Positions 47,618 to 56,222 of a stretch of DNA of 64,000 nt are shown here, piece by piece. The translations under genes were made by a program, and so were the position numbers. A model generated the notes under the pieces. That model did no database searches, was not told where the DNA came from, and was given only the letters and a program-made list of their open reading frames with translations. Each line of letters opens with the position of its first letter. Position 1 is the first letter of the stretch. The stretch comes from Marinobacter denitrificans (GTDB lineage Bacteria; Pseudomonadota; Gammaproteobacteria; Pseudomonadales; Oleiphilaceae): NCBI RefSeq assembly GCF_008795955.1, contig NZ_VMHN01000007.1:124001-188000 (forward strand). Direction: 5' to 3'.

Positions 47618-48348
47618 TTCCGCCCACCGGCAATATCCAGCAATGAGCCGGTCACATAGGAAGATTCCTCCGACAACAGCCAGGCAATCGCCTGGGCGAC
47701 TTCCTCGGGCTGGCCGCCACGTCTCAGGGGGATGGACGGCGTCAGGCGTTCAACACGACCGGGCTCGCCACCGTCAGCGTGGATGTCGGTGTGAATAAAC
47801 CCGGGGCGGACGCCGTTTACACGTATATTCCGTTCCGCCGCCTCCGCAGACAACCCCTTGGTAAGAGTGTCCATGGCGGCTTTTGAGGCCGCATAATCGG
47901 TATATTCGAAAGGCGAGCCGGTACGAGCAGCGAGGGACGAGACGTTCACGATGGCGCCGCCGTCCGGCATTCGCCGCATAGCCTCGCGGCAGCAGAGAAA
48001 GCAACTGGTGACATTGGTTGTCATTATCCGGGCAAATCGTTCCACGTCCATATCCACCAACCGGCACTGATGAAACAGCACGCCCACGTTGTTCACCAAC
48101 TCCGTAACCGGCCCGAAGGTCTGTTCCGTAGCATCAAACAGGGCAGCCACTTCCTTCTCCACGCTGACATCCGCCTGAAAGGCAAGGGCTTTACCGCCAC
48201 TCGCCACAATCTCTGCAACCACAGCTTCAGCCTGTTCAACCCGGGAGCGAAAATTGACGCAAACCGCGTAACCCCTGGATGCCAGCAGCTTTGCCGTAGC
48301 GGCACCGATACCCCGGCTGGCGCCGGTAATGATAGCAACGCGGTTCAT
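47614..48348 (-). CDS. Short-chain dehydrogenase/reductase (SDR)
   Basis: A 244-residue classical SDR with TGASRGIG cofactor loop, NNVGV, catalytic Ser (NVSSLA) and YTDYAASK (Tyr-xxx-Lys). The VNFRSR segment after the second strand suggests NADP(H) preference. Overlaps the antiporter gene by four bases (ATGA), so the three minus-strand genes SDR, antiporter and racemase form an operon. Substrate unknown. Confidence 0.9.
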   Translation of the reverse strand: MNRVAIITGASRGIGAATAKLLASRGYAVCVNFRSRVEQAEAVVAEIVASGGKALAFQADVSVEKEVAALFDATEQTFGPVTELVNNVGVLFHQCRLVDMDVERFARIMTTNVTSCFLCCREAMRRMPDGGAIVNVSSLAARTGSPFEYTDYAASKAAMDTLTKGLSAEAAERNIRVNGVRPGFIHTDIHADGGEPGRVERLTPSIPLRRGGQPEEVAQAIAWLLSEESSYVTGSLLDIAGGRK

Positions 48349-48444
48349 TGATAGTCTCCGTCCGTCAACTAGAGTTAAGATAGTAGCTCAGTTATTGTGT
48401 AGGTTCCGTCCCCCACATACTGCCAGCGTAAACAGGGAATTGTT

Positions 48445-49257
48445 ATGGCGACCAGCAGGAGCAACCCGGATCACCGCGATGCGATTATCGTCCTGGCGCG
48501 GGCAGGATATGGAGCACGAGGTATTGTCTATCTTCTGGTAGGCGGGCTGGCGGCTCTGGCTGCGTTTGGGCAAGGCGGCCAGACTACCGGTAGCCGTGGT
48601 GCCCTGGAGCGCCTTATGCTTGCTCCCTGGGGTGACGTGCTCCTCGGCATCATGGTTGTAGGTCTCCTGGGGTTTGGGCTGTGGCGCGGCATCCAGGCGG
48701 TCAAGGATGCCGACCACCACGGCACGGATGCCAAGGGCATCCTTATCCGGGCCGGTCTCTTCGTAAGCGCCATATCTCATACCATGCTCGCCGTTTTTAC
48801 AGCCAGCCTGCTTCTCACCCTCGGTGATTCCTCCGGGGACTCGGGGAGCGGCTCCAAAGACGCCGCTACCTGGTTGATGAGTCAGTCCTTCGGCCGCTGG
48901 CTGGTCGGAGGGGTAGGGGTGGCGCTTGTGGGAGTAGGCGTTGCCCACGGGGTCAAGGCAGTGAAAACGAAGTTTGATCGCCACTTCAATATGCCGATCG
49001 ATATCAAATATTGGGCTTATCCCGTTTGCCGGTTTGGTCTGATCATCCGTGGGGTGGTCTTCGTGATCGTGGGGAGCTTCTTTATCATCGCCGCTTACCA
49101 GGTGGACCCTGATGAAGCCGGTGGCATTGCGGAAGTTTTCAGTACAGTGCGGAGCCAGACATTCGGCCAGTCCCTGCTGGTACTGGTGGCCTTCGGTCTG
49201 TTTGCTTTTGGCATTTACAGCATGCTGGAAGCGGTTTATCGCCGTATCGATCCATAG
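48445..49257 (+). CDS. DUF1206 family membrane protein
   Basis: A 270-residue protein with three similar repeats of two helices each (starting near residues 14, 98 and 196: ARAGYGARGIVYLLVG, IRAGLFVSAISHTML, CRFGLIIRGVVFVIVG), the structure of DUF1206. Six membrane helices in total. Function unknown. It is divergent from the SDR operon and 18 bases before a DedA-like gene. Confidence 0.85.
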   Translation: MATSRSNPDHRDAIIVLARAGYGARGIVYLLVGGLAALAAFGQGGQTTGSRGALERLMLAPWGDVLLGIMVVGLLGFGLWRGIQAVKDADHHGTDAKGILIRAGLFVSAISHTMLAVFTASLLLTLGDSSGDSGSGSKDAATWLMSQSFGRWLVGGVGVALVGVGVAHGVKAVKTKFDRHFNMPIDIKYWAYPVCRFGLIIRGVVFVIVGSFFIIAAYQVDPDEAGGIAEVFSTVRSQTFGQSLLVLVAFGLFAFGIYSMLEAVYRRIDP

Positions 49258-49275
49258 GACGGAGCGCCCGGCCCC

Positions 49276-49878
49276 ATGAACTTCCAATCCAGACGTGCAC
49301 AGCGTTGGTTTCAACGCCTCAATGGCTCCAGCCACATGATGTGGCTTTTGGCGGTGGTGTCCTTTCTTGAAACCATTATCGTACCAATACCCATCGAAGT
49401 GGTGCTCATCCCGCTTATGGCGATCAACCGGGATCGTATCTGGCGGTTGGCCGCAGCCACCACACTTGGCTGTCTCGCAGCAGCGTTGGTGGGTTATGGG
49501 GTGGGCATGGCCCTGTATCAGTCGGTAGGTACCTGGTTCATTGAGAGCATGGGAATGCAGAGCAGTTACCAGGCATTTCAATCGTTCTTCGATCAGTACG
49601 GATTTGTGGCCATACTGGCCATAGGCATAGTGCCCATTCCCTTCCAGATCGCCATGATTACCGCTGGCGTGTCGGGCTATCCGATTTACCTGTTCGTGCT
49701 GGCGGCCCTGATTGCCCGCGGTATCCGCTACTATGGCCTGGCATGGTTGATCCTGCGTTTCGGCCGTCGGGCGGAAGATGTCTGGCGTCGCCATGCGGTG
49801 ACTGCCAGCCTTGCCGCTGCCGGAATCCTGGTTGCCATTTCATTGGGGATGCAAGCGCTGGCAGACAGAATAATATAG
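49276..49878 (+). CDS. YqaA/DedA-family membrane protein
   Basis: A 200-residue protein of the SNARE-associated/DedA group, with VSFLETIIVPIPIEVVLIPL, an internal VGYGVGMALYQ and the ILAIGIVPIPFQIAMITAGVSG segment. These proteins are thought to translocate or scramble membrane lipids. Cotranscribed with the DUF1206 gene. Confidence 0.87.
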   Translation: MNFQSRRAQRWFQRLNGSSHMMWLLAVVSFLETIIVPIPIEVVLIPLMAINRDRIWRLAAATTLGCLAAALVGYGVGMALYQSVGTWFIESMGMQSSYQAFQSFFDQYGFVAILAIGIVPIPFQIAMITAGVSGYPIYLFVLAALIARGIRYYGLAWLILRFGRRAEDVWRRHAVTASLAAAGILVAISLGMQALADRII

Positions 49879-49972
49879 GAAAGCGATTTCTTTGCCCGGT
49901 TATGGTTGAATGGGAGCAGGTCAGGTACTCAGAGGTTGATCTGCGCAACTGTTACCAGCCGGAGCAACAATC

Positions 49973-51004
49973 ATGAGTGAGGATGTGCTTTCCGGGTTAC
50001 TTCGCCGCATTCGCCTGCGCGGAGCGCTGTTTTTCAATGTCGAGTGTGTGGGAGCCTGGGTAACCGAAGCGCCTGCTGCCATGTTGATTTCCAGTGCCGT
50101 GATGCCGGCCTCTGAACACATGATGGAATATCATATTGTACTGGGCGGAACCTGTTGGGCCGGTATAACAGGGGAGCCCCAGTTCCAGATGAATGCGGGG
50201 GATGTCATTCTCTTTCCCCACGGTGACCCCCACGTGATGTCCAGTGTTCCCGGCTTGCGTGCAGAGCCGGATCTCCCATTCCTGATGGCGAACCTGAAGA
50301 AACGGGAAGGCTTACCGTTCATGGTTCGTCAACAGGATGACCGGCACATTCAACCGGTGATGCCTTGCCCCGACAGCGTATCCGATCCACCCAGCGCGAC
50401 ATTATTGTGCGGTTTTCTGGGTTGCGACCGTGGCCCTTTCAATCCTCTGCTTTCCGCGCTGCCAAGGCTCATACATGCCCGCGCCAGCGAGCTGTCTGTA
50501 GACAGCTGGGCTGGCCAGCTCGCCAGGCTCGCAGAAACTGAGTCCCGCAGTGCCCGACCTGGCGGTGAAGCCGTTCTGGAGCGGATGAGTGAAATGATGT
50601 TCGTTGACCTCATCCGGCTCCATCTCTGCACCATGCCAGAGAGCCAGACAGGCTGGCTCGCTGCGTTGCGTGATCGGCACGTGGGCCGGGTGCTCAGTGT
50701 GATGCACGGACAGCCCGCGGAACCATGGACACTGGAAAAGCTCTCAAGTCATGCCGGCTTGTCACGCTCCGCATTGCAGGACCGGTTCGTCGAACTGGTC
50801 GGGCAGCCTCCCATGCAGTATCTGAGATGCTGGCGCATGCAGGTTGCCTCCAACCTGCTGGTGGAAAGCAACGCCAAGATGATCACCATCGCCCGTGAAG
50901 TGGGGTACGAGTCAGAAGAAGCCTTCAGCCGGAGCTTCAAGCGTGCTGTCGGCCAGCCCCCTGCAATGTGGCGTCGTGAACGGTCCCTTCAACAGGTTCG
51001 GTAA
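49973..51004 (+). CDS. AraC-family regulator with cupin-type sensor domain
   Basis: A 343-residue regulator. The N-terminal cupin (about 1-190, YHIVLGGTCWAGI, GDVILFPHGDPHVM) may bind a small ligand; the C-terminal AraC DNA-binding domain (about 240-340) has two helix-turn-helix units, the second ITIAREVGYESEEAFSRSFKRAVGQPP. A methyltransferase gene follows 111 bases downstream on the same strand and is a plausible target. Confidence 0.92.
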   Translation: MSEDVLSGLLRRIRLRGALFFNVECVGAWVTEAPAAMLISSAVMPASEHMMEYHIVLGGTCWAGITGEPQFQMNAGDVILFPHGDPHVMSSVPGLRAEPDLPFLMANLKKREGLPFMVRQQDDRHIQPVMPCPDSVSDPPSATLLCGFLGCDRGPFNPLLSALPRLIHARASELSVDSWAGQLARLAETESRSARPGGEAVLERMSEMMFVDLIRLHLCTMPESQTGWLAALRDRHVGRVLSVMHGQPAEPWTLEKLSSHAGLSRSALQDRFVELVGQPPMQYLRCWRMQVASNLLVESNAKMITIAREVGYESEEAFSRSFKRAVGQPPAMWRRERSLQQVR

Positions 51005-51115
51005 TTCAGTCATAAACGCCGGACGGATGATCATTCAGCCAGAAGACGAGTTCTCCCAATATAGAGCTGTCCGTTGCGACAACGTCATACCTTTATAATT
51101 AATGGGAGAAAGTTC

Positions 51116-52189
51116 ATGGAAGCGATTCAATCATTTGACGAAAACAAGCTCAATGCTTTTGTGGGGCAGGTACTGGGGGATCTTGGTGGCGCTTATAGCG
51201 CGGCATTGGTCAAGATTGGCGATCAGCTTGGCCTGTATCGGGAGTTGCAGCAGGGAGGGCCTGCAACGTCTTCTGAACTTGCTGAGCGAACCGGCTGTTC
51301 AGAGCGGTACCTGCGCGAATGGCTGGCCCACCATGCAGCCTCGAATTACCTGGAATATGACCAGGCAACCAAGCGCTTCCGGCTACCTCCGGAACAAGCC
51401 ATGGTGTTTGCGGATGAAGACAGCCCGGTTTACATGATCGGTGGCTTCGAGAACGCCTTCACTACCTTTGAAAACGAGCCCAAGGTGCGTGAGGGTTTTC
51501 GGACGGGGGAGGGGGTCGCCTGGGGTGACCAGGCCCACTGCATGTTCTGCGCGGTTGCCAAGTTTTTCCGCCCGGGCTACATGCATAATCTGGTTCAGAC
51601 CTGGCTGCCGGCGCTGGATGGCGTGCTCGACAAACTCGAACGCGGAGCCAGGGTGGCGGATCTTGGCTGCGGTCATGGCCATTCCACGCTGTTGATGGCG
51701 GCTGCGTTTCCCAACTCGACATTTGTCGGATACGACTTCCACGGCGGGTCCATTGATGCAGCAAACGCGCATCGTGAGGAGCACGGCCTGGACTCGGGCA
51801 GGGTGCGCTTTGAGCAGGCGACGGCAGGGGATTTCGAAGAGGGTGACTTTGATCTGGTAACCTGCTTTGACGCCCTGCACGACATGGGAGACCCAGTCGG
51901 GGCGGCCGCTCACGTTTTTGAGCAACTGAAGCCGGATGGTACCTGGATGGTGGTTGAGCCTATGGCTGCCGATGAGCTCAGCGACAATTTCAATCCGGTA
52001 GGGCGGTTGTTCTATGCTGCCTCAACCAGTATCTGCGTGCCCACCGCGCTGGCGCAGAATACCGGTCTCGCGCTTGGGGCCCAGGCTGGCCAGCGTAAGC
52101 TCACCGAAGTTATCAGAGATGGTGGTTTCAGTACCGTACGCAGAGCAGCGGAAACGCCGTTCAATATCGTCCTCGAAGCGCGCCCCTGA
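51116..52189 (+). CDS. Class I SAM-dependent methyltransferase with winged-helix N terminus
   Basis: A 357-residue protein: an O-methyltransferase-like winged-helix domain (about 20-95, SSELAERTGCSERYLREWLAHHA) and a class I Rossmann methyltransferase with VADLGCGHGHST (motif I), VGYDFHGGSID, DLVTCFDALHDMGDP. It resembles Rv2258c-type methyltransferases. Substrate unknown. The start MEAIQSF at 51116 has GGGAGAA about six bases upstream. Confidence 0.88.
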   Translation: MEAIQSFDENKLNAFVGQVLGDLGGAYSAALVKIGDQLGLYRELQQGGPATSSELAERTGCSERYLREWLAHHAASNYLEYDQATKRFRLPPEQAMVFADEDSPVYMIGGFENAFTTFENEPKVREGFRTGEGVAWGDQAHCMFCAVAKFFRPGYMHNLVQTWLPALDGVLDKLERGARVADLGCGHGHSTLLMAAAFPNSTFVGYDFHGGSIDAANAHREEHGLDSGRVRFEQATAGDFEEGDFDLVTCFDALHDMGDPVGAAAHVFEQLKPDGTWMVVEPMAADELSDNFNPVGRLFYAASTSICVPTALAQNTGLALGAQAGQRKLTEVIRDGGFSTVRRAAETPFNIVLEARP

Positions 52190-52200
52190 CATTAGTGATC

Positions 52201-52233
52201 ATGGTCCCCGGGAGCAACGCCTCCCGGGACCAT
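52201..52233 (+). terminator. Hairpin after the methyltransferase gene
   Basis: ATGGTCCCCGGGAG (52201-52214) pairs with CTCCCGGGACCAT (52221-52233) with one bulged C, 12 bases after the stop. A run of eight T occurs 33 bases later (52267 on), not directly adjacent. The rest of the 52234-52481 gap is AT-rich in part and shows no gene. Confidence 0.65.
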
Positions 52234-52481
52234 TGCGCCTCCCTCCAAACTCCAGCATGGCGAGATTTTTTTTGCAGAACGCGAGCCTTCTATGCGTTCA
52301 AAGAGTTGCCCCAACTGGTGCCCATAAATATACTCAGTATGTATTTTTTTTGTATATACCCTGACATCGCTTTCCGAAATCATGTTTTACGGGCTACGCG
52401 GGCCCCAGATGCTGACGGCCAGGAACTCTGCCAGGAACTACGTTCGCATCCAATGGCCAATCAAGGAGGAGGCCCCTTGCT

Positions 52482-54593
52482 ATGAAGCTGGTTCAGTTTA
52501 TACATGCGGAAATGGAGCAACTTCTTAAGGATTGGGAAGAGGCCGCGCTGGAAATTGCGCCGGAATTGCGGGGTGAGGACACCCGCGCTCTTGAAGACCA
52601 TGCCCGTGAAATGCTGGAATTCATCACTGAAGACCTCAAGGCCCGCCAGACCGATCGAGACTTGGCGCGCATAGCGGAAGGCAACGCCAATTCCTCGGTT
52701 TCGATCGCTGCTGAAAAGCATGGTTCAGAGCGCCATAATCAAGGCCTCTCCATGCTTCAGATGATACAGGAGCTGCGAGCCCTTCGGGTGCGGGTGATGC
52801 AGGACTGGCGTGAAGCGGAGCAGGGTCTTACCACCGACGACATTGGTGAATTGCTACGTTTCGTCGAGGCTATTGATCAGTTGATCTCCGACTCGGTGGC
52901 AAGTTACTCCCTTCGTAAGGAACAGCAAACACGCCTGTTTGAAGCCATGCTGAAAGTTTCGCCTGATCCCTCCGCCATATTCGATCCCACCGCCAAGGTC
53001 CTGTTTCTCAACCATCCGATGGCTGATCTGGCCAGCACGCAGGTCCATGAGGCTATTGGCAAAACCCCGCTTGAACTGAGCCTGGGTTTTGCAACAGATC
53101 TGGAAGATGCAATTGCCGAAACCGTTATTACTGGCCAGTTCCAGCGCAGGGAGTTCCATTGCCCATTGCCCTCTGGCTCCGGGAGATACTTTGATTGCCA
53201 GCTTGTTCCGGTGTTTAACGACCAGCACGAAGTAGAAGCCATCGCCAAGACCTCTCGGGACATCACAGAACGCAAACAGGCGGAGCATCAGGTGTGGACC
53301 AGCGCCAATTATGACTCGCTTACCGGTATCCCCAATCGGCGGCTGTTCCTTGACCGGCTTGAGCAGAATCTGCTTGAAGCCGAACGAAGGGGCAACTCAT
53401 TTGCGCTGCTTTTCATCGATCTGGACAGATTCAAGCAGGCCAACGACCAGCTCGGCCACAGGGGCGGTGACCAGCTCCTTGCGAAGGTGGCTGAACGAAT
53501 AAGCAGTAACGTACGTGCAATGGACACCGTGGCACGGCTGGGTGGGGACGAATTCACCCTGATCCTGAAGGAGACAGACAGGGAGGGCGCGATGCAAACC
53601 GCCAAGGCTCTTCTTGCCAATCTTGAAGGGGTGTTTGACGTCGATTCCCACCGGGTACACATTTCCGGCAGTATTGGCCTGACGGTTTTCCCTGATGACG
53701 CCAGAGATGTTGACCAGCTCATGCACAATGCTGATCAGGCCATGTACGCCGCCAAAGAGCAGGGAGGGCACCAGGTCCAGGTCTACGAATCCTGGATGGC
53801 GCATAGCGAGTCGGAGCATATGCGGTTGAACAGGGAGCTGGACCATGCTCTCAGCGAGAACCAACTGGAGGTTTACTATCAGCCTATTATTGATCTCCGC
53901 ACCGGCGCGATAGCCGGGGCTGAAGCTTTGCTCCGATGGAATCATCCCACCAAGGGTCTGCTGCCTCCGTCTGCCTTTCTTAGCGTTACTGAACAAAATG
54001 GCATGACGGACAGCATTAACAGCTATGTATTGGCACAGGCAGTAAACTGTTCACTCCGGTGGCGCCACCTTAATGGTGAGGCCTTTCCGATCAACATCAA
54101 CGAATCACCGGCTTCCTTTTTTACCCGAAGTCTTGTGGACCAGTGGCAAGAACGTCTGACGCAGGCTGATCTCAATGAGAGCCGGATCATCATGGAGCTC
54201 ACACCTGCCTCCCTCAACAATATTCGTGCCTCTGGCTTCGACCCAGTGAAAAATTTCAGCCTGGCCGGGTTGCGACTGCACCTGGCCATCGACGATTTTG
54301 GAATGGAGCCGTTCTCGCTGAGGGCTCTTCAAGAGTTCAGGATGGACAGCATCAAGGTAGACAGAGAGCTGATCAATAACGCCGGTCAGGGTGGCGATGC
54401 CGACCGTATCCTGGAGGCCATAATCGCTATGGCTCACGCAATAGACATCCGGGTTGTTGGGGTGGGCGTTGAGAAAGACGAACAATTGCAATTCCTTACC
54501 CGGGCCGGCTGCGACTATGCCCAGGGTTTCCTGTTCTCCCGGCCCCTGCGCCAGGACGATTTCGAAGCACTGCTCAACCAGGAGCGCCCGTAG
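52482..54593 (+). CDS. PAS-GGDEF-EAL protein; active-looking cyclase, degenerate phosphodiesterase
   Basis: A 703-residue cytosolic protein: a helical sensor-like region (1-145), a PAS domain (about 150-265), GGDEF (about 275-435) and EAL (about 445-700). The cyclase motif GGDEF (354-358) is intact, and RxxD (R345-D348) stands five residues before it as a product-inhibition site. In the EAL domain E481, N538, E572, D604/D605, K625 and Q681 are kept, but the usual AEGVE reads GVGVE, so its first Glu is missing, and the loop after DDFG reads MEPFSL. c-di-GMP synthesis is likely, hydrolysis doubtful. Start follows GGAGGAGG. Confidence 0.92.
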   Translation: MKLVQFIHAEMEQLLKDWEEAALEIAPELRGEDTRALEDHAREMLEFITEDLKARQTDRDLARIAEGNANSSVSIAAEKHGSERHNQGLSMLQMIQELRALRVRVMQDWREAEQGLTTDDIGELLRFVEAIDQLISDSVASYSLRKEQQTRLFEAMLKVSPDPSAIFDPTAKVLFLNHPMADLASTQVHEAIGKTPLELSLGFATDLEDAIAETVITGQFQRREFHCPLPSGSGRYFDCQLVPVFNDQHEVEAIAKTSRDITERKQAEHQVWTSANYDSLTGIPNRRLFLDRLEQNLLEAERRGNSFALLFIDLDRFKQANDQLGHRGGDQLLAKVAERISSNVRAMDTVARLGGDEFTLILKETDREGAMQTAKALLANLEGVFDVDSHRVHISGSIGLTVFPDDARDVDQLMHNADQAMYAAKEQGGHQVQVYESWMAHSESEHMRLNRELDHALSENQLEVYYQPIIDLRTGAIAGAEALLRWNHPTKGLLPPSAFLSVTEQNGMTDSINSYVLAQAVNCSLRWRHLNGEAFPININESPASFFTRSLVDQWQERLTQADLNESRIIMELTPASLNNIRASGFDPVKNFSLAGLRLHLAIDDFGMEPFSLRALQEFRMDSIKVDRELINNAGQGGDADRILEAIIAMAHAIDIRVVGVGVEKDEQLQFLTRAGCDYAQGFLFSRPLRQDDFEALLNQERP

Positions 54594-54612
54594 TTTATCT
54601 CATCATAGATGC

Positions 54613-54639
54613 TTGACCAGACCCGTGGGTAGTTATAAC
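54613..54639 (+). promoter_or_regulatory. Possible promoter of the CCGSCS micro-protein gene
   Basis: TTGACC (54613-54618) and TATAAC (54634-54639) are 15 bases apart, short of the optimal 17. They lie 44 bases before the ATG, in the gap after the GGDEF-EAL gene. Confidence 0.4.
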
Positions 54640-54683
54640 ATTCATGTGAAATATATTTAACTGTCCGCCATAGAGGAACTCCC

Positions 54684-54842
54684 ATGTCATTGTCATTTCT
54701 GAACATCGTTAAAAAAGAGGAAACAGAAACCGAATCGGCGTCGCAAGGGGCCGGTTCAAACGAAAATGTTGAGGCCAGCCAGGAGGAAGCTCAGAATAAA
54801 GGCGAGCACGGTAAGGATTTCTGCTGCGGTTCCTGCTCATAA
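54684..54842 (+). CDS. CCGSCS-motif micro-protein
   Basis: A 52-residue gene. It starts MSLSFLNIVKKEE, continues with an acidic, polar, low-complexity stretch (Glu, Ser, Gln, Asn) and ends DFCCGSCS. The stop follows the motif directly. GAGGAA stands six bases before the ATG. The C-terminal CCGSCS is the signature of a small family by that name found in marine gammaproteobacteria; its role is unknown. The three cysteines could bind metal or be modified. It has no signal peptide. It lies 90 bases after the GGDEF-EAL gene and is convergent with an antiporter gene. Confidence 0.82.
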   Translation: MSLSFLNIVKKEETETESASQGAGSNENVEASQEEAQNKGEHGKDFCCGSCS

Positions 54843-54924
54843 CCACGCCAGGCGTTCACCAGAAACCCTGCAAAATATCCCCGGCCAGTCGGGCCGGGGT
54901 TACAAGGCGCCTTTTCAGAGGTCT

Positions 54925-56145
54925 CTAACGCTTCCCATAGCGACGGCCGTAGTACTTCGCTACCGGTGCGGCAGTCATGCCATGCACCACCAGCGAGGCA
55001 GCCACCAGCAGACTGGCGCCCACCCAGACCGTTTCATTGCCGGTCTCGTGGTATACCAGCATTGCGTAGAAAACCGCTGCCACGCCAATTGGCCCGAACC
55101 AGCCAGCCAGAAGGGCTACGGGCAGGTCCCGCCAAACCCGGATGGTAGGACGTAGCAGCAGTATCACCGGCAGGCGGCGCAGTATCAGCACCGCCAGCAC
55201 CAGCCCCAGCCCGCCCCAGCCCAGGTTCAGCCAGTCAGACCAGGGGATCATCAGTCCTACCAGCATGAATACTGGCAGGGTGAGGAACAGGTTCACCGCC
55301 TCCTGAATTTCGCTTTCTTCACTACGGTCCTTGCCGTCCACCCGCTGATCGAAGGCAATGCCGGTGACAAACACCGCCAGAATGCTGTCCGTACCCAGAA
55401 GTTTAGCGGCACCCAGGGCCAGTAATGTCAGCGCCAGGGTGGTCACCAGGAAAGAGGGTTGGTCGATCAGGTCGCGTGCCTCTGCCACGCGCAGGGCTGT
55501 ACCCGCCAGGTAGCCCAGCAGGGCGCCGATCACAACCGCCCCCAGCACTTGCCAGCCGAGAACGTGGACAACCCACTCCTGTAGCGCGGTGTCCGAACTC
55601 TTGATCAGCAGAATCGGCAACATGACGAGGGGGAGAGCCAGTCCGTCATTAAGGGCGGCCTCTGCGGACAGGGTATGGCGGAAACGGCCAGGCAGGTTTT
55701 CGTTTGCCACCCCGCCTGTGACAATTGAACTGGAGACGACCGGGTCGGTAGGGCACACTGAGGCTCCCAGCATAAGCGCAGTCATTAGCGCCACGTCGAG
55801 AAATCCCAGTGCCAACCCGCTGCTTATTAGCCACATCAGGGGCATTCCGAGCACCAGAATAGCCGCCAGAGTACGACCGTGGTCGAACACGAATCTAGGC
55901 GGCAGGCGCAGGGCGATACCCATGAGACTGACCCCCAGGCTTATCCGGGCGACTTCCTCCAGGATTTTCATCTCAGGCCCCCAGGCAGCGGGGTGCAGCC
56001 AGCCCAATACCGGGCCTGCCAGCACCCCCAGCAGAAAGGCGAGCAACGGCAGCGAAAGGATACTTCGGTTCAGGGGCCGGGAAACCAGCCCCATGATCAG
56101 GACGGTCGCGCCGACCAGTGCCAGGGCGATGTTCAGTTCGCTCAC
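54925..56145 (-). CDS. Cation:proton antiporter, CPA1 type (third antiporter)
   Basis: A 406-residue membrane protein with about 12 helices, GASVCPTDPVVSSSIV and the Asn-Asp motif in SAEAALNDGLALP, typical of CPA1. The sequence differs clearly from the antiporter at 42384, so this is a paralogue and not a recent duplicate. Expected role: Na+/H+ or K+/H+ exchange in salt and pH homeostasis. Confidence 0.9.
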   Translation of the reverse strand: MSELNIALALVGATVLIMGLVSRPLNRSILSLPLLAFLLGVLAGPVLGWLHPAAWGPEMKILEEVARISLGVSLMGIALRLPPRFVFDHGRTLAAILVLGMPLMWLISSGLALGFLDVALMTALMLGASVCPTDPVVSSSIVTGGVANENLPGRFRHTLSAEAALNDGLALPLVMLPILLIKSSDTALQEWVVHVLGWQVLGAVVIGALLGYLAGTALRVAEARDLIDQPSFLVTTLALTLLALGAAKLLGTDSILAVFVTGIAFDQRVDGKDRSEESEIQEAVNLFLTLPVFMLVGLMIPWSDWLNLGWGGLGLVLAVLILRRLPVILLLRPTIRVWRDLPVALLAGWFGPIGVAAVFYAMLVYHETGNETVWVGASLLVAASLVVHGMTAAPVAKYYGRRYGKR

Positions 56146-56222
56146 GCTTTACGCCTCCTTGCGGTTTGGAATTCGGAAAAGACCAAAGGTGTTATGTTAG
56201 TTTGACCCCCATTTTCCGGACT

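Noticed and set aside
49901-49976. 24-codon ORF ending in an ATGA overlap with the AraC gene
   Set aside because: No ribosome-binding site and no family match; may be a leader peptide but this cannot be supported.
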